Of a stretch of 64,000 nucleotides of DNA, positions 20,500 to 31,025 are shown piece after piece (the stretch's first letter is position 1; the number at the start of each line of letters is the position of its first letter). The notes below the pieces were generated by a model. That model did no database searches and had not been told where the DNA came from. It was given only the letters and a program-made list of their open reading frames with translations. Source of the stretch: Spirochaetae bacterium HGW-Spirochaetae-5 (lineage in GTDB: Bacteria > Spirochaetota > UBA4802 > UBA5550); the NCBI GenBank assembly GCA_002839285.1, contig PGXT01000021.1, positions 1 to 64,000 on the forward strand, read 5' to 3'. The position numbers were made by a program, and so were the translations under genes.

Positions 20500-20982
20500 A
20501 TATATTTTTATTCTTTTTTATTACCGATGCTGATGTATACTTTTTGTAAACCCACACTCCTAAGTTAATCAACAATGAAATCCCTCCGACCGGCTGCCAG
20601 ATTCCGGTAAAGGCCTCTCCATCTGCAAGTCTCTTCGGCTAATTCATTCTCTAAAAAAATTTTCAAGTAAATATCTTTAACTCGAGACTTTATGTTTTAA
20701 ATTTAACTATTACGCGACGACTTTCTCGACCTTATTATTTGAAAAATCAAAATAATTTTACTTGTCCGGTTGTTCAGGTAACCGTTTGCATATTGAATTT
20801 TTTTGAAATCTGTTTCTGCTGCATACGATAACTGCTCGGGATTTAATCTCCAGTGATGTCTCTATGTGACAAAGCTGGTATATGACCGCTGAATTAAAAA
20901 TATATTTGAAAAACTGTAAGGTGGTTCTATATAATGTCTTTGTTGATTTGAATGTCATTATAAAGTATTTAAGGATTTATCG

Positions 20983-22005
20983 GTGAGAACAAGTTCTGTT
21001 TTGAAAAGATTTTACAGCGGTTTAATTTCTGCAGTATTACTGTTTATTATAACAGTCGTTTTAGCAGAGATTCCGGGTAAAGCCGAATTGAACGATGTCG
21101 ATATATTAAACAAAGATCAGGTCATTATCAATGAAGTTGATGATGGTTCAGCGGGGGATGACTTTTTTTCTAAAGATCTGACTCGCGGGTGTACCTTGGG
21201 ATTACTAATACCTTCAACATTATTTCTCGGAATTAAATCCTGGGATTGGGGTGAAAGCAACAATCCAAAAGTTGCAGATGAAGGATGGTTTGGCAGAGAT
21301 ACTGTTTTCGGCGGTGCAGATAAAGCCGGACATTTTTTTGCCCACTATGCACTGCAAAGAGTAACATATTCTATATTTGATTGGACCGAAAGCGGTGATG
21401 ACCGTAAGTGGGCTTATTCTCTGGGATCATCTTTGGCTGTGGGGATGTTTATTGAGATTGGAGATTCATTTTCAGATTACGGCTTAAGTGTTGAAGATAT
21501 TGTGATGGATTGCACCGGTATCTTAACAGGGGCTATGCTCGATTATTCCCCTATTCTCGATGGCTTTTTCGGATTCAGTGTGGAATATGTTCCGACAAAA
21601 GGTTTTATAGCAAAGGCTGATAATAATGACCTGGTCAAATCCTATGTCGATTTTGTGAATGATTACAGCGGTTGGCAGTATATGCTTAATTTTAAAATTG
21701 CAGGTTTCAGAAATTTAGGTTTTGATGTTCCGCTCATTCTGAGATTGCTCAGCGTAGATGTCGGGTGGTATACAAAAGGGTATTCGGTAAATGATACCGG
21801 TAAATATTCAATTCCGAAGGAGGAGTGGGAGAGAAACCTTTTTGTCGGAATTTCAATCAATTCTGCTCAGGTAGTTGCCGAGATGTGGCCTTCGGAGTAC
21901 AGAAATAAAGGATATAAGGTAATTCATACAACGCTGCAGTATTACCATTTGCCATATGAACGTCTTCCGGTGCCGACAAGATATGTCAGGGATCTCAATG
22001 AATAA
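20983..22005 (+). CDS. DUF2279/YfiM-like exported protein
   Basis: ADKAGHFFAHYALQR ... EIGDSFSDYGLSVEDIVMDCTGILTGAML. Confidence 0.65.
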   Translation: MRTSSVLKRFYSGLISAVLLFIITVVLAEIPGKAELNDVDILNKDQVIINEVDDGSAGDDFFSKDLTRGCTLGLLIPSTLFLGIKSWDWGESNNPKVADEGWFGRDTVFGGADKAGHFFAHYALQRVTYSIFDWTESGDDRKWAYSLGSSLAVGMFIEIGDSFSDYGLSVEDIVMDCTGILTGAMLDYSPILDGFFGFSVEYVPTKGFIAKADNNDLVKSYVDFVNDYSGWQYMLNFKIAGFRNLGFDVPLILRLLSVDVGWYTKGYSVNDTGKYSIPKEEWERNLFVGISINSAQVVAEMWPSEYRNKGYKVIHTTLQYYHLPYERLPVPTRYVRDLNE

Positions 22006-22008
22006 GTT

Positions 22009-22719
22009 TTATTCAGGATCTCCATTCACACAGCCGGTGCGTCCGAAAACTATCCCCAGCAGGATAAATACAACTATAGAAACTAATGCATAGCCAATGA
22101 TGCCGATATTCCGTACTTGCATATTCGCCAAAGGGACGCCGATCAATCCCGCGAGACTTAAAATCCCGCTGATAAACATGAAAACCCGTACGGCTGTCTC
22201 TAATCTATTTCCTTTGAAAACAGGTGCAGCAAAGAGCATTGAAATGGCAAAGAACCAGTCCCATGCCAGGATATCTAATGCATAAACCACTGATGGCCAT
22301 TTAAAAGAAAACAAAAATGGAGCACATGTCAATCCGGAAGCTTCGATAGGATGACTTACCGACAGAATGACAAAATGAACGCTGGATGTAATACCTGTAA
22401 GAATAATCATAAAGACAAGTGCTATAAGACTGTATACCTTGACCTCGGACGATGCGTAGGCATGAACTGCGATCATGCTGATGGTTAATAGTAGAGCTAT
22501 GAGAATGATCAGAAGTTCCATAATCGTGAAATATGGATTACCGATCGGGTCCATGGGTGACTTGAGAGAGAGAAAACCAAGAATCGTAGTTATTGCGTAT
22601 GCCACAAGAAGGATGGACACTGACAAAGTTGAGATTATTCCGATTGCACGGTGCTGAGGTGTGAAACTTTCATGGGACATTTTATTATCATCCTCTTTCT
22701 TAAATAGTGTAAATCGCAT
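22009..22719 (-). CDS. Hypothetical multi-TM protein
   Basis: About six hydrophobic segments; alternative start MSHESF at 22680. Confidence 0.5.
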   Translation of the reverse strand: MRFTLFKKEDDNKMSHESFTPQHRAIGIISTLSVSILLVAYAITTILGFLSLKSPMDPIGNPYFTIMELLIILIALLLTISMIAVHAYASSEVKVYSLIALVFMIILTGITSSVHFVILSVSHPIEASGLTCAPFLFSFKWPSVVYALDILAWDWFFAISMLFAAPVFKGNRLETAVRVFMFISGILSLAGLIGVPLANMQVRNIGIIGYALVSIVVFILLGIVFGRTGCVNGDPE

Positions 22720-22904
22720 ATGGACATAGCTGCTGCAAAATTACATTAATATACACAGGAGTTCCATTGAGTTTACAGAACTTTATACTGAATTATTCAA
22801 ATAGGTCAAATATATTTCTATCTCGATATAACGGGGAAATTATTCAGCTCAGAATAATTAGAAAAGTAAGTGATAAAAAATATGCATCATAATTCATTTG
22901 GCGC

Positions 22905-22949
22905 TCACCAGAAAAATACCGTCATATTTGTGCGGAATTTTTCTGGTGA
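22905..22949 (-). terminator. Hairpin at 3' end of the ABC transporter operon
   Basis: TCACCAGAAAAAT (22905-22917) / ATTTTTCTGGTGA (22937-22949), 13-bp perfect arms. Confidence 0.55.
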
Positions 22950-22965
22950 TCTATTTCCTTAGTAC

Positions 22966-23733
22966 TTATAAACCCATCTCAAGAAGCCATTGGGTAAGTT
23001 TTTCTTCTCTTGATTTAATGTCTCCCGATTCTCCACTGCATTTTCCCAGTTTTTTATCTGCAACAATCCGGCCATCGAGCATAAAAAGTACACGCTCTGT
23101 TTTTGAAGCAACTCTGGCATCGTGAGTAACCAATAATATTGATGTACCTGATTTGTTAATTTCTTCAAGAAGTTCCATAATTTCACCGGCTGATTTTGTG
23201 TTCAAAGCACCTGTAGGTTCATCTCCAAATATTATATCAGGATTGTTAATCAGTGCCCTGCAGATTCCTGCCCTTTGAAGCTGCCCGCCGGATGCCTGAG
23301 TTATATCATTATCTGCAAGTCCGGCAATACCGGTTTTCTCCATCAATTCACGGGCTTTTTTATTTATCAGCTTGCGGCTTGTGCTTTTCGCCATATACCC
23401 GGTCATGATGATATTGTCAAAAATTGATAGATTTTTCAGAAGGTGACTGTGCTGGAATATAAATCCCATTTTATTCAGTCTTAAGCCCGACAACTCTTTT
23501 TCAGTTAAGGTGGAGAGTTCCCGGCCGTTAAATAAAACTTTTCCGGAGGTCATTCTGTCCATTCCGCTTATGTTATATAACAATGTTGATTTTCCTGAAC
23601 CGGAGGGCCCCATAATCGAGACGAATTCGCCCCGTCCAATCTGGATGTTGATATCTTTTAAAATCTGCAGTTCGTTCTGTTTTCCAATAACATATTTTTT
23701 GTTCAGATTTTTTGCTTCTAATAAAATTTCCAT
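22966..23733 (-). CDS. ABC transporter ATP-binding protein (LolD/MacB type)
   Basis: SIMGPSGSGKSTLLYNISGMDR (Walker A), QASGGQLQRAGICRAL, IIFGDEPTGALNTKS. Confidence 0.92.
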   Translation of the reverse strand: MEILLEAKNLNKKYVIGKQNELQILKDINIQIGRGEFVSIMGPSGSGKSTLLYNISGMDRMTSGKVLFNGRELSTLTEKELSGLRLNKMGFIFQHSHLLKNLSIFDNIIMTGYMAKSTSRKLINKKARELMEKTGIAGLADNDITQASGGQLQRAGICRALINNPDIIFGDEPTGALNTKSAGEIMELLEEINKSGTSILLVTHDARVASKTERVLFMLDGRIVADKKLGKCSGESGDIKSREEKLTQWLLEMGL

Positions 23734-23794
23734 AATAATTCTCCTTTATTTTACAGTCATATAAGTTTTCGGCAGCTCTGTTTTTCACCGCCGG

Positions 23795-26137
23795 TTATTC
23801 TGCTACTATCTCCGATATACTTGATTTTTTAATCCCGGTAATGCTTATCGCACTTGTAATGGTTACACTTATGATCAGCAGAAGAGGAAGAATTAGATAT
23901 GCCTGTACAGTATTGATTATAAATCTGATTTGAGAGGCTCCCATAAAAGACCATATCATGCTGATTATATTCTGTCCTGCTGTGTTGGAAAAAACTGTTC
24001 CAAGTATTATACCTGAAGTGAGCAGGAGCAGCGATCTGGTTATATATTGTATTCTGATTTGATGTAGAGAAACTCCCAGGCTTTTCATAATGGCTATCTG
24101 CGAAGAATCTCCGGCAATGAGCATTTTTAAGAACAGCGAGGTAATAAGAACTGATACAGCTAAACCTACAGACACCGAAACAATAGTAACCTTCTTTATC
24201 TGTTCGATTGTATTTCCCATGGTCTGCTTTAAATAGCCTTCAAGGTCCGTTATTCTTGCCGGATAAAAAGAGTCAGAGTATTCACGAACCTTCTCTGCAG
24301 CATTGATTCCCGTATTCAGATCGAGGCTGACGGTGTACCAGAGTACAGCATTTTTATTGAAAGGGAGTGCAGCCTTTGCCGTTTTTCCTCCGTTGGTAAC
24401 ATCCTGATAAATCCCGCAAATACGCATCTCCTTGTTCTTTCCGTCCACAATCAGCATAAGCTTATCACCTGTTTTTTTATTCATCTCTCTGTTGTTTAAA
24501 TATGAAAGAGCAATCTCATCTGCCGTTTCAGGTGCCCTCCCTTCCAGATAGTCCAGCGGGAAAAGCGAAAAATCTCCGGTTTCAATATTAATATTTTCTT
24601 CTGCACCTTCGTTGTTGATCATGATAAAGCGTGAGGTAACTTTTGGCGAAAATCGTTTAACATCTGAATCTCCGCTTATCCGGGCAACCATGCTTTCAAA
24701 TCTTTCAGCAATATTATCTGATTGTCGCAGGTCTATCCTTATATCACTCCTGCCTATCCCCATATATGAAATAAACGCAGTGGACTTTATTGTATTTAAA
24801 AAATGTACCGGTATAATAGTAAAAGATGTGCAGAAGAAAAAGACAATACATAGCAGTGCGTACATTCTGAATCGCTGTAGAATATCCCTTGCTCCTAAAA
24901 AAACATTTACAGGTGTTATACGGCTGTTTTTAAGATGCAGCAATCTGTTTATTTTTAGTGAGTCTCCGCTGTTTCCTGAACGAAGAGCTTCAATAGCTGT
25001 GATCCGGTTAAATCTCCTCAGTATTATAACACATGATAAAAAAACAATCATGGAAATAATACCGGCAGCTCCCATGGGGATAATCTGCTGTATAAAAATT
25101 TTAGGGGCATTACCTATATACATAAGCATGTTTGAAGTGAAAAAATGATTTAAGAATAGCGATGCGATATAACCGGTAAGTGATGCCAGGGCTCCCATGG
25201 CGGCATATTTTAGAAGGTATATTTTTCTGATATCGTTCCTGGATATCCCTATCGCCTTTAATACACCTATTTCTCTGTAGTCCTCTTCAATTGATGATAG
25301 TATTGTAAATCTCAGGCAGAGAATTGCAATTATCATAAGGAGTAAGCTTAGAATGATTACTACTCCTGATACAATACCATCGGTCAGTCCATTAAGAACT
25401 TTGAAAAGGTTGTAGTCTACCGATGGTCCTTTCCCCGGCAGGCCGGAGGATAGATATGATTTGCTGAAATCATCCGCCATTTTCAGATCATGGAGCAGAA
25501 ATTCAATCAGGTATTCCTTTTCATGAAAAGTAGTCTGTATCATCTGATAATCTGTATTACTCACCAGAAACCTTTTTGAGTGAACGATTGACGGGTTCAT
25601 CTGCGCATCCCTGATAAATGCGGATATGGTGAATTTTATGTTAGAAGATTTATTGGAAAGTGATACTTTATCCCCTATTTTCATATTTTTCTGCTGCATA
25701 TAGTAGACCGGAACAGCAATTTCTCCTGCAGATATATTGATAATATTGTTGTTCATATCCAGGAGGAAATCAAAAGACTTGTTCTGTGTAACAAAGCTTA
25801 TATCCATTATGCTGTTCTCTTCCGGCTTTTGAGACTCACCAAGATAAAGATCTGATCCGTCGATTGTAATCATCTCAACAGTCTGCTGTTCTTTAACCAT
25901 ACTGTTTGAAGCAGACCAGTTATCAATTTTAAGCTGGTCAAGTTCTCCTGAGTGCATCTGCACAAAATGCGGCACCTTAGATATGGAGAAAAGTGAGTTC
26001 AATGAATTGCTTAATTCTACAATCAGATTTGAACCGCTTGAAACAAGCAGTGCTGAAAGCATAATAAATACAAAGACCACTATGGTTACGATTTTTTTTC
26101 GTAGAAAATCTTTTTTCAATATTCTGAATATTATCAT
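23795..26137 (-). CDS. ABC transporter permease, FtsX/MacB-like
   Basis: 780 aa with N-terminal TM, large extracytoplasmic domain, FtsX-like EIGVLKAIGISRNDI and AIMKSLGVSLHQIR blocks; adjacent to ATPase. Confidence 0.88.
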   Translation of the reverse strand: MIIFRILKKDFLRKKIVTIVVFVFIMLSALLVSSGSNLIVELSNSLNSLFSISKVPHFVQMHSGELDQLKIDNWSASNSMVKEQQTVEMITIDGSDLYLGESQKPEENSIMDISFVTQNKSFDFLLDMNNNIINISAGEIAVPVYYMQQKNMKIGDKVSLSNKSSNIKFTISAFIRDAQMNPSIVHSKRFLVSNTDYQMIQTTFHEKEYLIEFLLHDLKMADDFSKSYLSSGLPGKGPSVDYNLFKVLNGLTDGIVSGVVIILSLLLMIIAILCLRFTILSSIEEDYREIGVLKAIGISRNDIRKIYLLKYAAMGALASLTGYIASLFLNHFFTSNMLMYIGNAPKIFIQQIIPMGAAGIISMIVFLSCVIILRRFNRITAIEALRSGNSGDSLKINRLLHLKNSRITPVNVFLGARDILQRFRMYALLCIVFFFCTSFTIIPVHFLNTIKSTAFISYMGIGRSDIRIDLRQSDNIAERFESMVARISGDSDVKRFSPKVTSRFIMINNEGAEENINIETGDFSLFPLDYLEGRAPETADEIALSYLNNREMNKKTGDKLMLIVDGKNKEMRICGIYQDVTNGGKTAKAALPFNKNAVLWYTVSLDLNTGINAAEKVREYSDSFYPARITDLEGYLKQTMGNTIEQIKKVTIVSVSVGLAVSVLITSLFLKMLIAGDSSQIAIMKSLGVSLHQIRIQYITRSLLLLTSGIILGTVFSNTAGQNIISMIWSFMGASQIRFIINTVQAYLILPLLLIISVTITSAISITGIKKSSISEIVAE

Positions 26138-26154
26138 ACATAATCGCTCCTTAA

Positions 26155-27441
26155 TTAATTTGCGAGAAGATCATTTTTTTCAAGATTCCTGACGGAACGG
26201 ATTCTTATTGTCATCACTGCTGTTATAACAACACATATGCCTGATATAACGAACATAAGACCAATCCCTCTTCCCGGTCCTGTTCCGATGATTTTTCCAG
26301 CTGAAGCTGCAAGAGCTCCATCCTTGTTCATGATGGGGTTAAAAATATTGTCGGCAAGTAAACCGGATATTCCATAGGCGGCAATAAAACCTATTTGAGA
26401 AAGCACACCTATTATCCCCCAGGCCCTTCCCTGGATTTCATTCGGTATATTTTTGCGTATAAGTACATCAGCGCTGGTATTTACAAGCGGCAGCGAACAG
26501 AAAAATAGGAAGGCAGCACCTGTTATAAAATAAATATTAGTTGTCACTCCAATGAGAGAAAAGCTGCCCCCTGCAAGAACAAGACCTGCTGTAAACATAA
26601 ATGTATGCTTACAGGTGACTGCAATAATACCCAGGATAAGGCTGCTGAGCAGCATTCCCGAAGCTGCTGCTGATTGAGAGATCCCCAGCGTTCCGGCATC
26701 AGTAAATGAAAGAATCATCGGGCCAAGCAGGGTCTGAAGAAAACCGATGAAGAATGTAACAATGGAAATAACAGCTATAAGAAGCATAACCCCATTATTT
26801 GAAGTAACCGATCTCCATCCCTCTCTGAAATCATGGATAAGACTATGTTCACAGTTTTTTTCTGCAGGCGTCAGGCTTTTTTTAATCACAAGAACTGATA
26901 ATATGGCAGTAAAAAAAGATACAAGATCAATCAGCAGGATTGTTTTTATGTCAGTGATACTCATCAGCAAGCCTGCCATGACGGGGGAGATCAGATGCTG
27001 TGCCGATGATGCAAGCTGCATAAGCCCGCTCCCTCTAGAGAACTGATCCTCTGTCAACAGATCAGTAATAGAAGCCTTCCAGGCCGGGTTCTGCAATGCT
27101 GCAAAAGTGGAGATGATTGCAACACCCGAATATATTTCCAGGAGATTAATATCACCGGTTAACATGGTAATCATCAGAAATAATACTCCCCCTGCCGAAC
27201 CGGTATCTCCAATTATAATCATCACTCTGCGGTCGAACCGGTCGGCCAGGACTCCGCCAAGGGGCTTTAGAATAATAGACGGGAGAAAAAGAAATAGAAT
27301 GATCAGGGCAGAATCCGTAGCGGAGCCTGTTTTCCGGAAAACATAAACTCCCAGAGCAAAGGCTGTCATCCCGCTTCCCAGACTTGATAACAGCTGCCCG
27401 GTCCAGAGAACAAGAAATTTCATGAATGATTTATTTCCCAT
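26155..27441 (-). CDS. MFS transporter
   Basis: About 12 TM; KPLGGVLADRFDRRVMIIIGD (MFS loop 2-3 motif). Confidence 0.88.
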   Translation of the reverse strand: MGNKSFMKFLVLWTGQLLSSLGSGMTAFALGVYVFRKTGSATDSALIILFLFLPSIILKPLGGVLADRFDRRVMIIIGDTGSAGGVLFLMITMLTGDINLLEIYSGVAIISTFAALQNPAWKASITDLLTEDQFSRGSGLMQLASSAQHLISPVMAGLLMSITDIKTILLIDLVSFFTAILSVLVIKKSLTPAEKNCEHSLIHDFREGWRSVTSNNGVMLLIAVISIVTFFIGFLQTLLGPMILSFTDAGTLGISQSAAASGMLLSSLILGIIAVTCKHTFMFTAGLVLAGGSFSLIGVTTNIYFITGAAFLFFCSLPLVNTSADVLIRKNIPNEIQGRAWGIIGVLSQIGFIAAYGISGLLADNIFNPIMNKDGALAASAGKIIGTGPGRGIGLMFVISGICVVITAVMTIRIRSVRNLEKNDLLAN

Positions 27442-27459
27442 GACTCTGTTTCCTGTCTC

Positions 27460-28404
27460 CTAAAATTGATACAGTGCTTGAGCTGAAAGGAAGTAGCCGT
27501 TACCCAGATCATTTATTATGTCATCACGGTATAATTCTCTCCCTCCGAACGCATAGCCGCCGGTTATTTTAAGTATAGATAAATCTATTGCTCCGAATAC
27601 AGCATAGTAATGAGCTTCAAGCGATTCTTCACCATCCTTATCTCCGATACTGAATGCCCCGTAATTGTCATTTTTGAAGCCCAGTGATACTCCTGCAAAG
27701 TCCCCCATTTCATGATCTGCAGAAAAGAATCTGTATGCAAGTGTGCATTCAAATATCAGATCGCGAATGTCCCTGGCCTGATCCATCCGGAAGTCGCCGG
27801 TAAAACGGATTTTGCTTTTCGGTGCAAGAGTAAAGCTGAAATTTGGTGATGTTAAGAACTCAAATTTTGTTTCAATTGAATCAGACTCATATTGCATCCG
27901 TACAAAAGGTACAGGTATTACCGGCCACGGTTCACCATTGGAACGTTCAATCCCGAAATCACCCAATGCCAGCCCCCCTCCCATAACAAGAGAAAATTTC
28001 TCTCCCTGAACTATCTCGTAACCGTAAACAGAAGCAGCAGTGTAAGTGCTCAATCCGCCTGCCACCGGTTTGTCAGACTCGCTCTTGAATATTCCGATGT
28101 ATCGATGGTGGTTTTTTTTACCGTCAATAAGAGTATCAATTGTATGGTATACCTGCGGATAATTATATGGGAGATCTTCGCTGAATGAATGATGTGTATA
28201 AATCCCGATAAATTTTACGTCTTCACTGTTTATCATTAAACCTGCACTGGTAGAATTTATACTCTGGTCATCCAGCGAAAGGTAGTCGTACTGGAATAGA
28301 GGGACAAATTTCACACCCTCCGGTTCTTTTGATTCTTTATTTTCTGCATATACCTGCATAGTCAGGGTCAAAGCAATGAGTATTGATGATATATATCTTT
28401 TCAT
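27460..28404 (-). CDS. Exported outer-membrane-like beta-barrel protein
   Basis: Signal peptide, aromatic/alternating beta pattern, C-terminal GYFLSAQALYQF. Confidence 0.5.
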   Translation of the reverse strand: MKRYISSILIALTLTMQVYAENKESKEPEGVKFVPLFQYDYLSLDDQSINSTSAGLMINSEDVKFIGIYTHHSFSEDLPYNYPQVYHTIDTLIDGKKNHHRYIGIFKSESDKPVAGGLSTYTAASVYGYEIVQGEKFSLVMGGGLALGDFGIERSNGEPWPVIPVPFVRMQYESDSIETKFEFLTSPNFSFTLAPKSKIRFTGDFRMDQARDIRDLIFECTLAYRFFSADHEMGDFAGVSLGFKNDNYGAFSIGDKDGEESLEAHYYAVFGAIDLSILKITGGYAFGGRELYRDDIINDLGNGYFLSAQALYQF

Positions 28405-28439
28405 TTGTAATCCTCTGTTAAAGTTATTTTTTATGTATT

Positions 28440-29285
28440 CTATTTCTGATAATCTGGAAATTCAGTATAATCCTGTCTGAAAAAGAAATCACGCTCCCTG
28501 ATAACAAGGATAATTGATAAAGCAATTAAAAGAACTGTCTGTATCACTTTACTGATAGGGTGAGTTAAGAAGATCTCATTAAAGAATCCTGCACTTATAT
28601 GAAAAACAATTACAATCAGAATATTCCGTTCTGTCTTGTAGTACAGCCAGTTCATTATCAAGACAAAGGGGATGATGCTGAAATAAAAATTCAGTGAATA
28701 GACCCACCCTATCTCTACAAGATTACTATGATAGTAGTCTTTTATAAAGGAGAGCGGGAAATGCCAAAGTGCCCAGTAAACTGCAAATATAACTGAAGTT
28801 GTAAACAAATTGAATCGCGCACGGAGACAATCTGTACCGTAGGAGTGCCAGGCCAGCTCTTCCATCAGAGGTGCAAGAATAAGCATAGACCATGCAGGGA
28901 AGAGTGCGTATGAAAAAGAGAATCCATCTGCAAGTTTAAACTGATCGGTACTGAAACCGAATAAAAGAGATATTGCCTGGGCAATTAGTATACTTGAAAG
29001 CATAAGTAAACATGTCACCATCAGATAAAATGGCTTCACTCTGCTGATATTAAAAATTCGTTGAAACAGATCTCTTCGCAGATCGGGATCAGGCATCATC
29101 ATGCAGAATGCGATTATCATTGGACATGTTAATCCGATTATTCCAAGAATCCCCCCTGCAACTGCGTATGAATTTTTTGCAGGTGTTATGTGACTTAAGT
29201 ATGCAGCAGTGAACCATAAAACCCATGGAATAACTGTTGCAAGAAAGTAAAAGAGAAACAGGTGCCGGTATTTATTGATATTCAC
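28440..29285 (-). CDS. CPBP-family intramembrane metalloprotease-like protein
   Basis: PLMEELAWHSYGTDCLRARF (EExxx motif) and ALWHFPLSF. Confidence 0.75.
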   Translation of the reverse strand: MNINKYRHLFLFYFLATVIPWVLWFTAAYLSHITPAKNSYAVAGGILGIIGLTCPMIIAFCMMMPDPDLRRDLFQRIFNISRVKPFYLMVTCLLMLSSILIAQAISLLFGFSTDQFKLADGFSFSYALFPAWSMLILAPLMEELAWHSYGTDCLRARFNLFTTSVIFAVYWALWHFPLSFIKDYYHSNLVEIGWVYSLNFYFSIIPFVLIMNWLYYKTERNILIVIVFHISAGFFNEIFLTHPISKVIQTVLLIALSIILVIRERDFFFRQDYTEFPDYQK

Positions 29286-29938
29286 TTATTCTCCCCCTTT
29301 GATGTTTTTTTATTGCGATCACTTAGAAAACTGAATGAACCCGCAATAGATCCAAGCTGTGCTTCGATTAAGAAAGGTATCGCTTCCATGCGGCGGTTTA
29401 GAACTGTATCTCCCCAGGGATAAAAGCCTGTGTCTGTAAGAAACTGCACTCCGGCGATTATGAATTCAGCACCTTCAAGCGGATGCTCTGAGTTAAAATT
29501 CCCCTCTTCGCAGCCCTGTTTGAAAATACCGGCGTAAATAGGGGCGAGTTTTGTTATATATCTCCCCAATTGCTTCGTGTGCATCTCGGTGTTCTCGGGA
29601 TGATGAAGATTGTTCAGAATCCGTTCATTCACACTGGCCGTTTCATCATCAATTATCAGAATCTTTATCTTCTCCAGTGCATTGAGATCTCTGACACTGC
29701 TGCTTTGAAGTAACGACTCCTTTCTTCTGAGCTCTTCATCAACAATATCTTCGATTACCGCTTCGAGAAGTGCCTGTTTCGAAGTGAAGTAGTGATAAAT
29801 CGTCCCCTTTGCAATATTGAGTTTATCGATCAATTCCTGTATTGTTGCATTTTTATAATCTTTGATCTGGAAGAGTTCCCTTGCGGCTTTGATTATCTCT
29901 CTCCGTCTACCATCTGAATTTTTTACAATTTGTGTCAT
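29282..29938 (-). CDS. TetR/AcrR family regulator 1
   Basis: RREIIKAARELFQIKDYKNATIQELIDKLNIAKGTIYHYFTSKQALLEAV. Confidence 0.92.
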   Translation of the reverse strand: MTQIVKNSDGRRREIIKAARELFQIKDYKNATIQELIDKLNIAKGTIYHYFTSKQALLEAVIEDIVDEELRRKESLLQSSSVRDLNALEKIKILIIDDETASVNERILNNLHHPENTEMHTKQLGRYITKLAPIYAGIFKQGCEEGNFNSEHPLEGAEFIIAGVQFLTDTGFYPWGDTVLNRRMEAIPFLIEAQLGSIAGSFSFLSDRNKKTSKGENK

Positions 29939-29974
29939 GGTGCTTATTTACTCCTTAAAGTTAAGTTCCAGCAA

Positions 29975-29995
29975 ATAGACCGACCGTCGGTCTAT
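29975..29995. promoter_or_regulatory. TetR-type operator, copy 1
   Basis: ATAGACCGAC-C-GTCGGTCTAT, perfect 10-bp arms. Confidence 0.85.
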
Positions 29996-30164
29996 AATGG
30001 AGGTAAAAAAAATGATCCCGTGCTTTAGATAATATTCAGCTCTTTATCTTCAACTTCTGAATTTTTAGGGCTGAATATTCTCTCATCTGTTTTATCATCC
30101 TTAATCATCTCCCCTGCTTTATTTTTAATACTGATGACCGGCGGTTGGTCAAAGGTCTTATTAA

Positions 30165-30788
30165 CTAGAACTGATAACCGACTGAAACTCCAAAATGTCT
30201 ATACTCGAATTCATCAGCATTGTTCCCCTGTTCAACTTCACCATGGTGTGCTTTGTAATAAGCCTCAATTATGTAGTTCCTGTTTATTATAACACCGGCT
30301 GCTGCTCCCCAATAAATATCGCCTGAGAGTGATGTATCGCTCCCTAGATTATCTTTGAACTCATCATCAGAAAAAGGCATTGAAACTCCAAGCTGCAGAG
30401 AAGTATAGAAATTAAAACCCTCTGTTTTAACAGGAATTACAAAGTTTACAAGACCATATCCGTCAATAAAACCAAGCTTTCCGTCAAATCCGGCTGCATC
30501 CACTCCGCGAGGCATCTGTCCTGAAACTCCCCCCCCGAAACTGAACATTTCATTAAATCCCTTTGCATACTCGACTGTACCTGAAAAACCTGTTTTCATA
30601 TCTTTTGATACTTCAGAACCATTATAGTTTAAATCCATAGTTCCCGGCATATCGACGCCGGCCTTGATGCTGAAACCGTTCCTTGCGTTAATCTCTTCAG
30701 CAAATGCACCGCCAATAAGAGATATTAGAAAAGCCGCTGTAAAAACAGCGGTTGCTACTGTAGATGAAAAGGTTTTGTGTAAATTCAT
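30165..30788 (-). CDS. Outer-membrane beta-barrel protein (OmpA/OmpW-like fold)
   Basis: Signal peptide; C-terminal EYRHFGVSVGYQF. Confidence 0.65.
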   Translation of the reverse strand: MNLHKTFSSTVATAVFTAAFLISLIGGAFAEEINARNGFSIKAGVDMPGTMDLNYNGSEVSKDMKTGFSGTVEYAKGFNEMFSFGGGVSGQMPRGVDAAGFDGKLGFIDGYGLVNFVIPVKTEGFNFYTSLQLGVSMPFSDDEFKDNLGSDTSLSGDIYWGAAAGVIINRNYIIEAYYKAHHGEVEQGNNADEFEYRHFGVSVGYQF

Positions 30789-30840
30789 TGAATCCGCTCC
30801 TTTATTGATTTATTTTTGCTTCGGGTTACTTTTATTATTA

Positions 30841-30855
30841 GACCGACGGTCGGTC
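30841..30855. promoter_or_regulatory. TetR-type operator, copy 2
   Basis: GACCGAC-G-GTCGGTC; on the minus strand reads cTTGACCgaccgtcggtcta, overlapping a -35-like TTGACC for 30165-30788. Confidence 0.85.
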
Positions 30856-31025
30856 AAGTAATTTTTTTGAGAAAATTCTTTTTTTTATGAATTTTAAGAA
30901 GTTTTTTTAGATTTTTTAAAATTATTTGAAATAATTGAAGATTCCAGAGATAGTAATCTTTCTTTTCTTATTTTTAATTACTAATGATTTAAGATTACAA
31001 AAAGAGATTTGCCGGTTACATGACT

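Noticed and set aside
24612-25148. 178-aa + strand ORF inside the ABC permease gene
   Set aside because: Antisense shadow of the FtsX-like permease; no RBS or family support.
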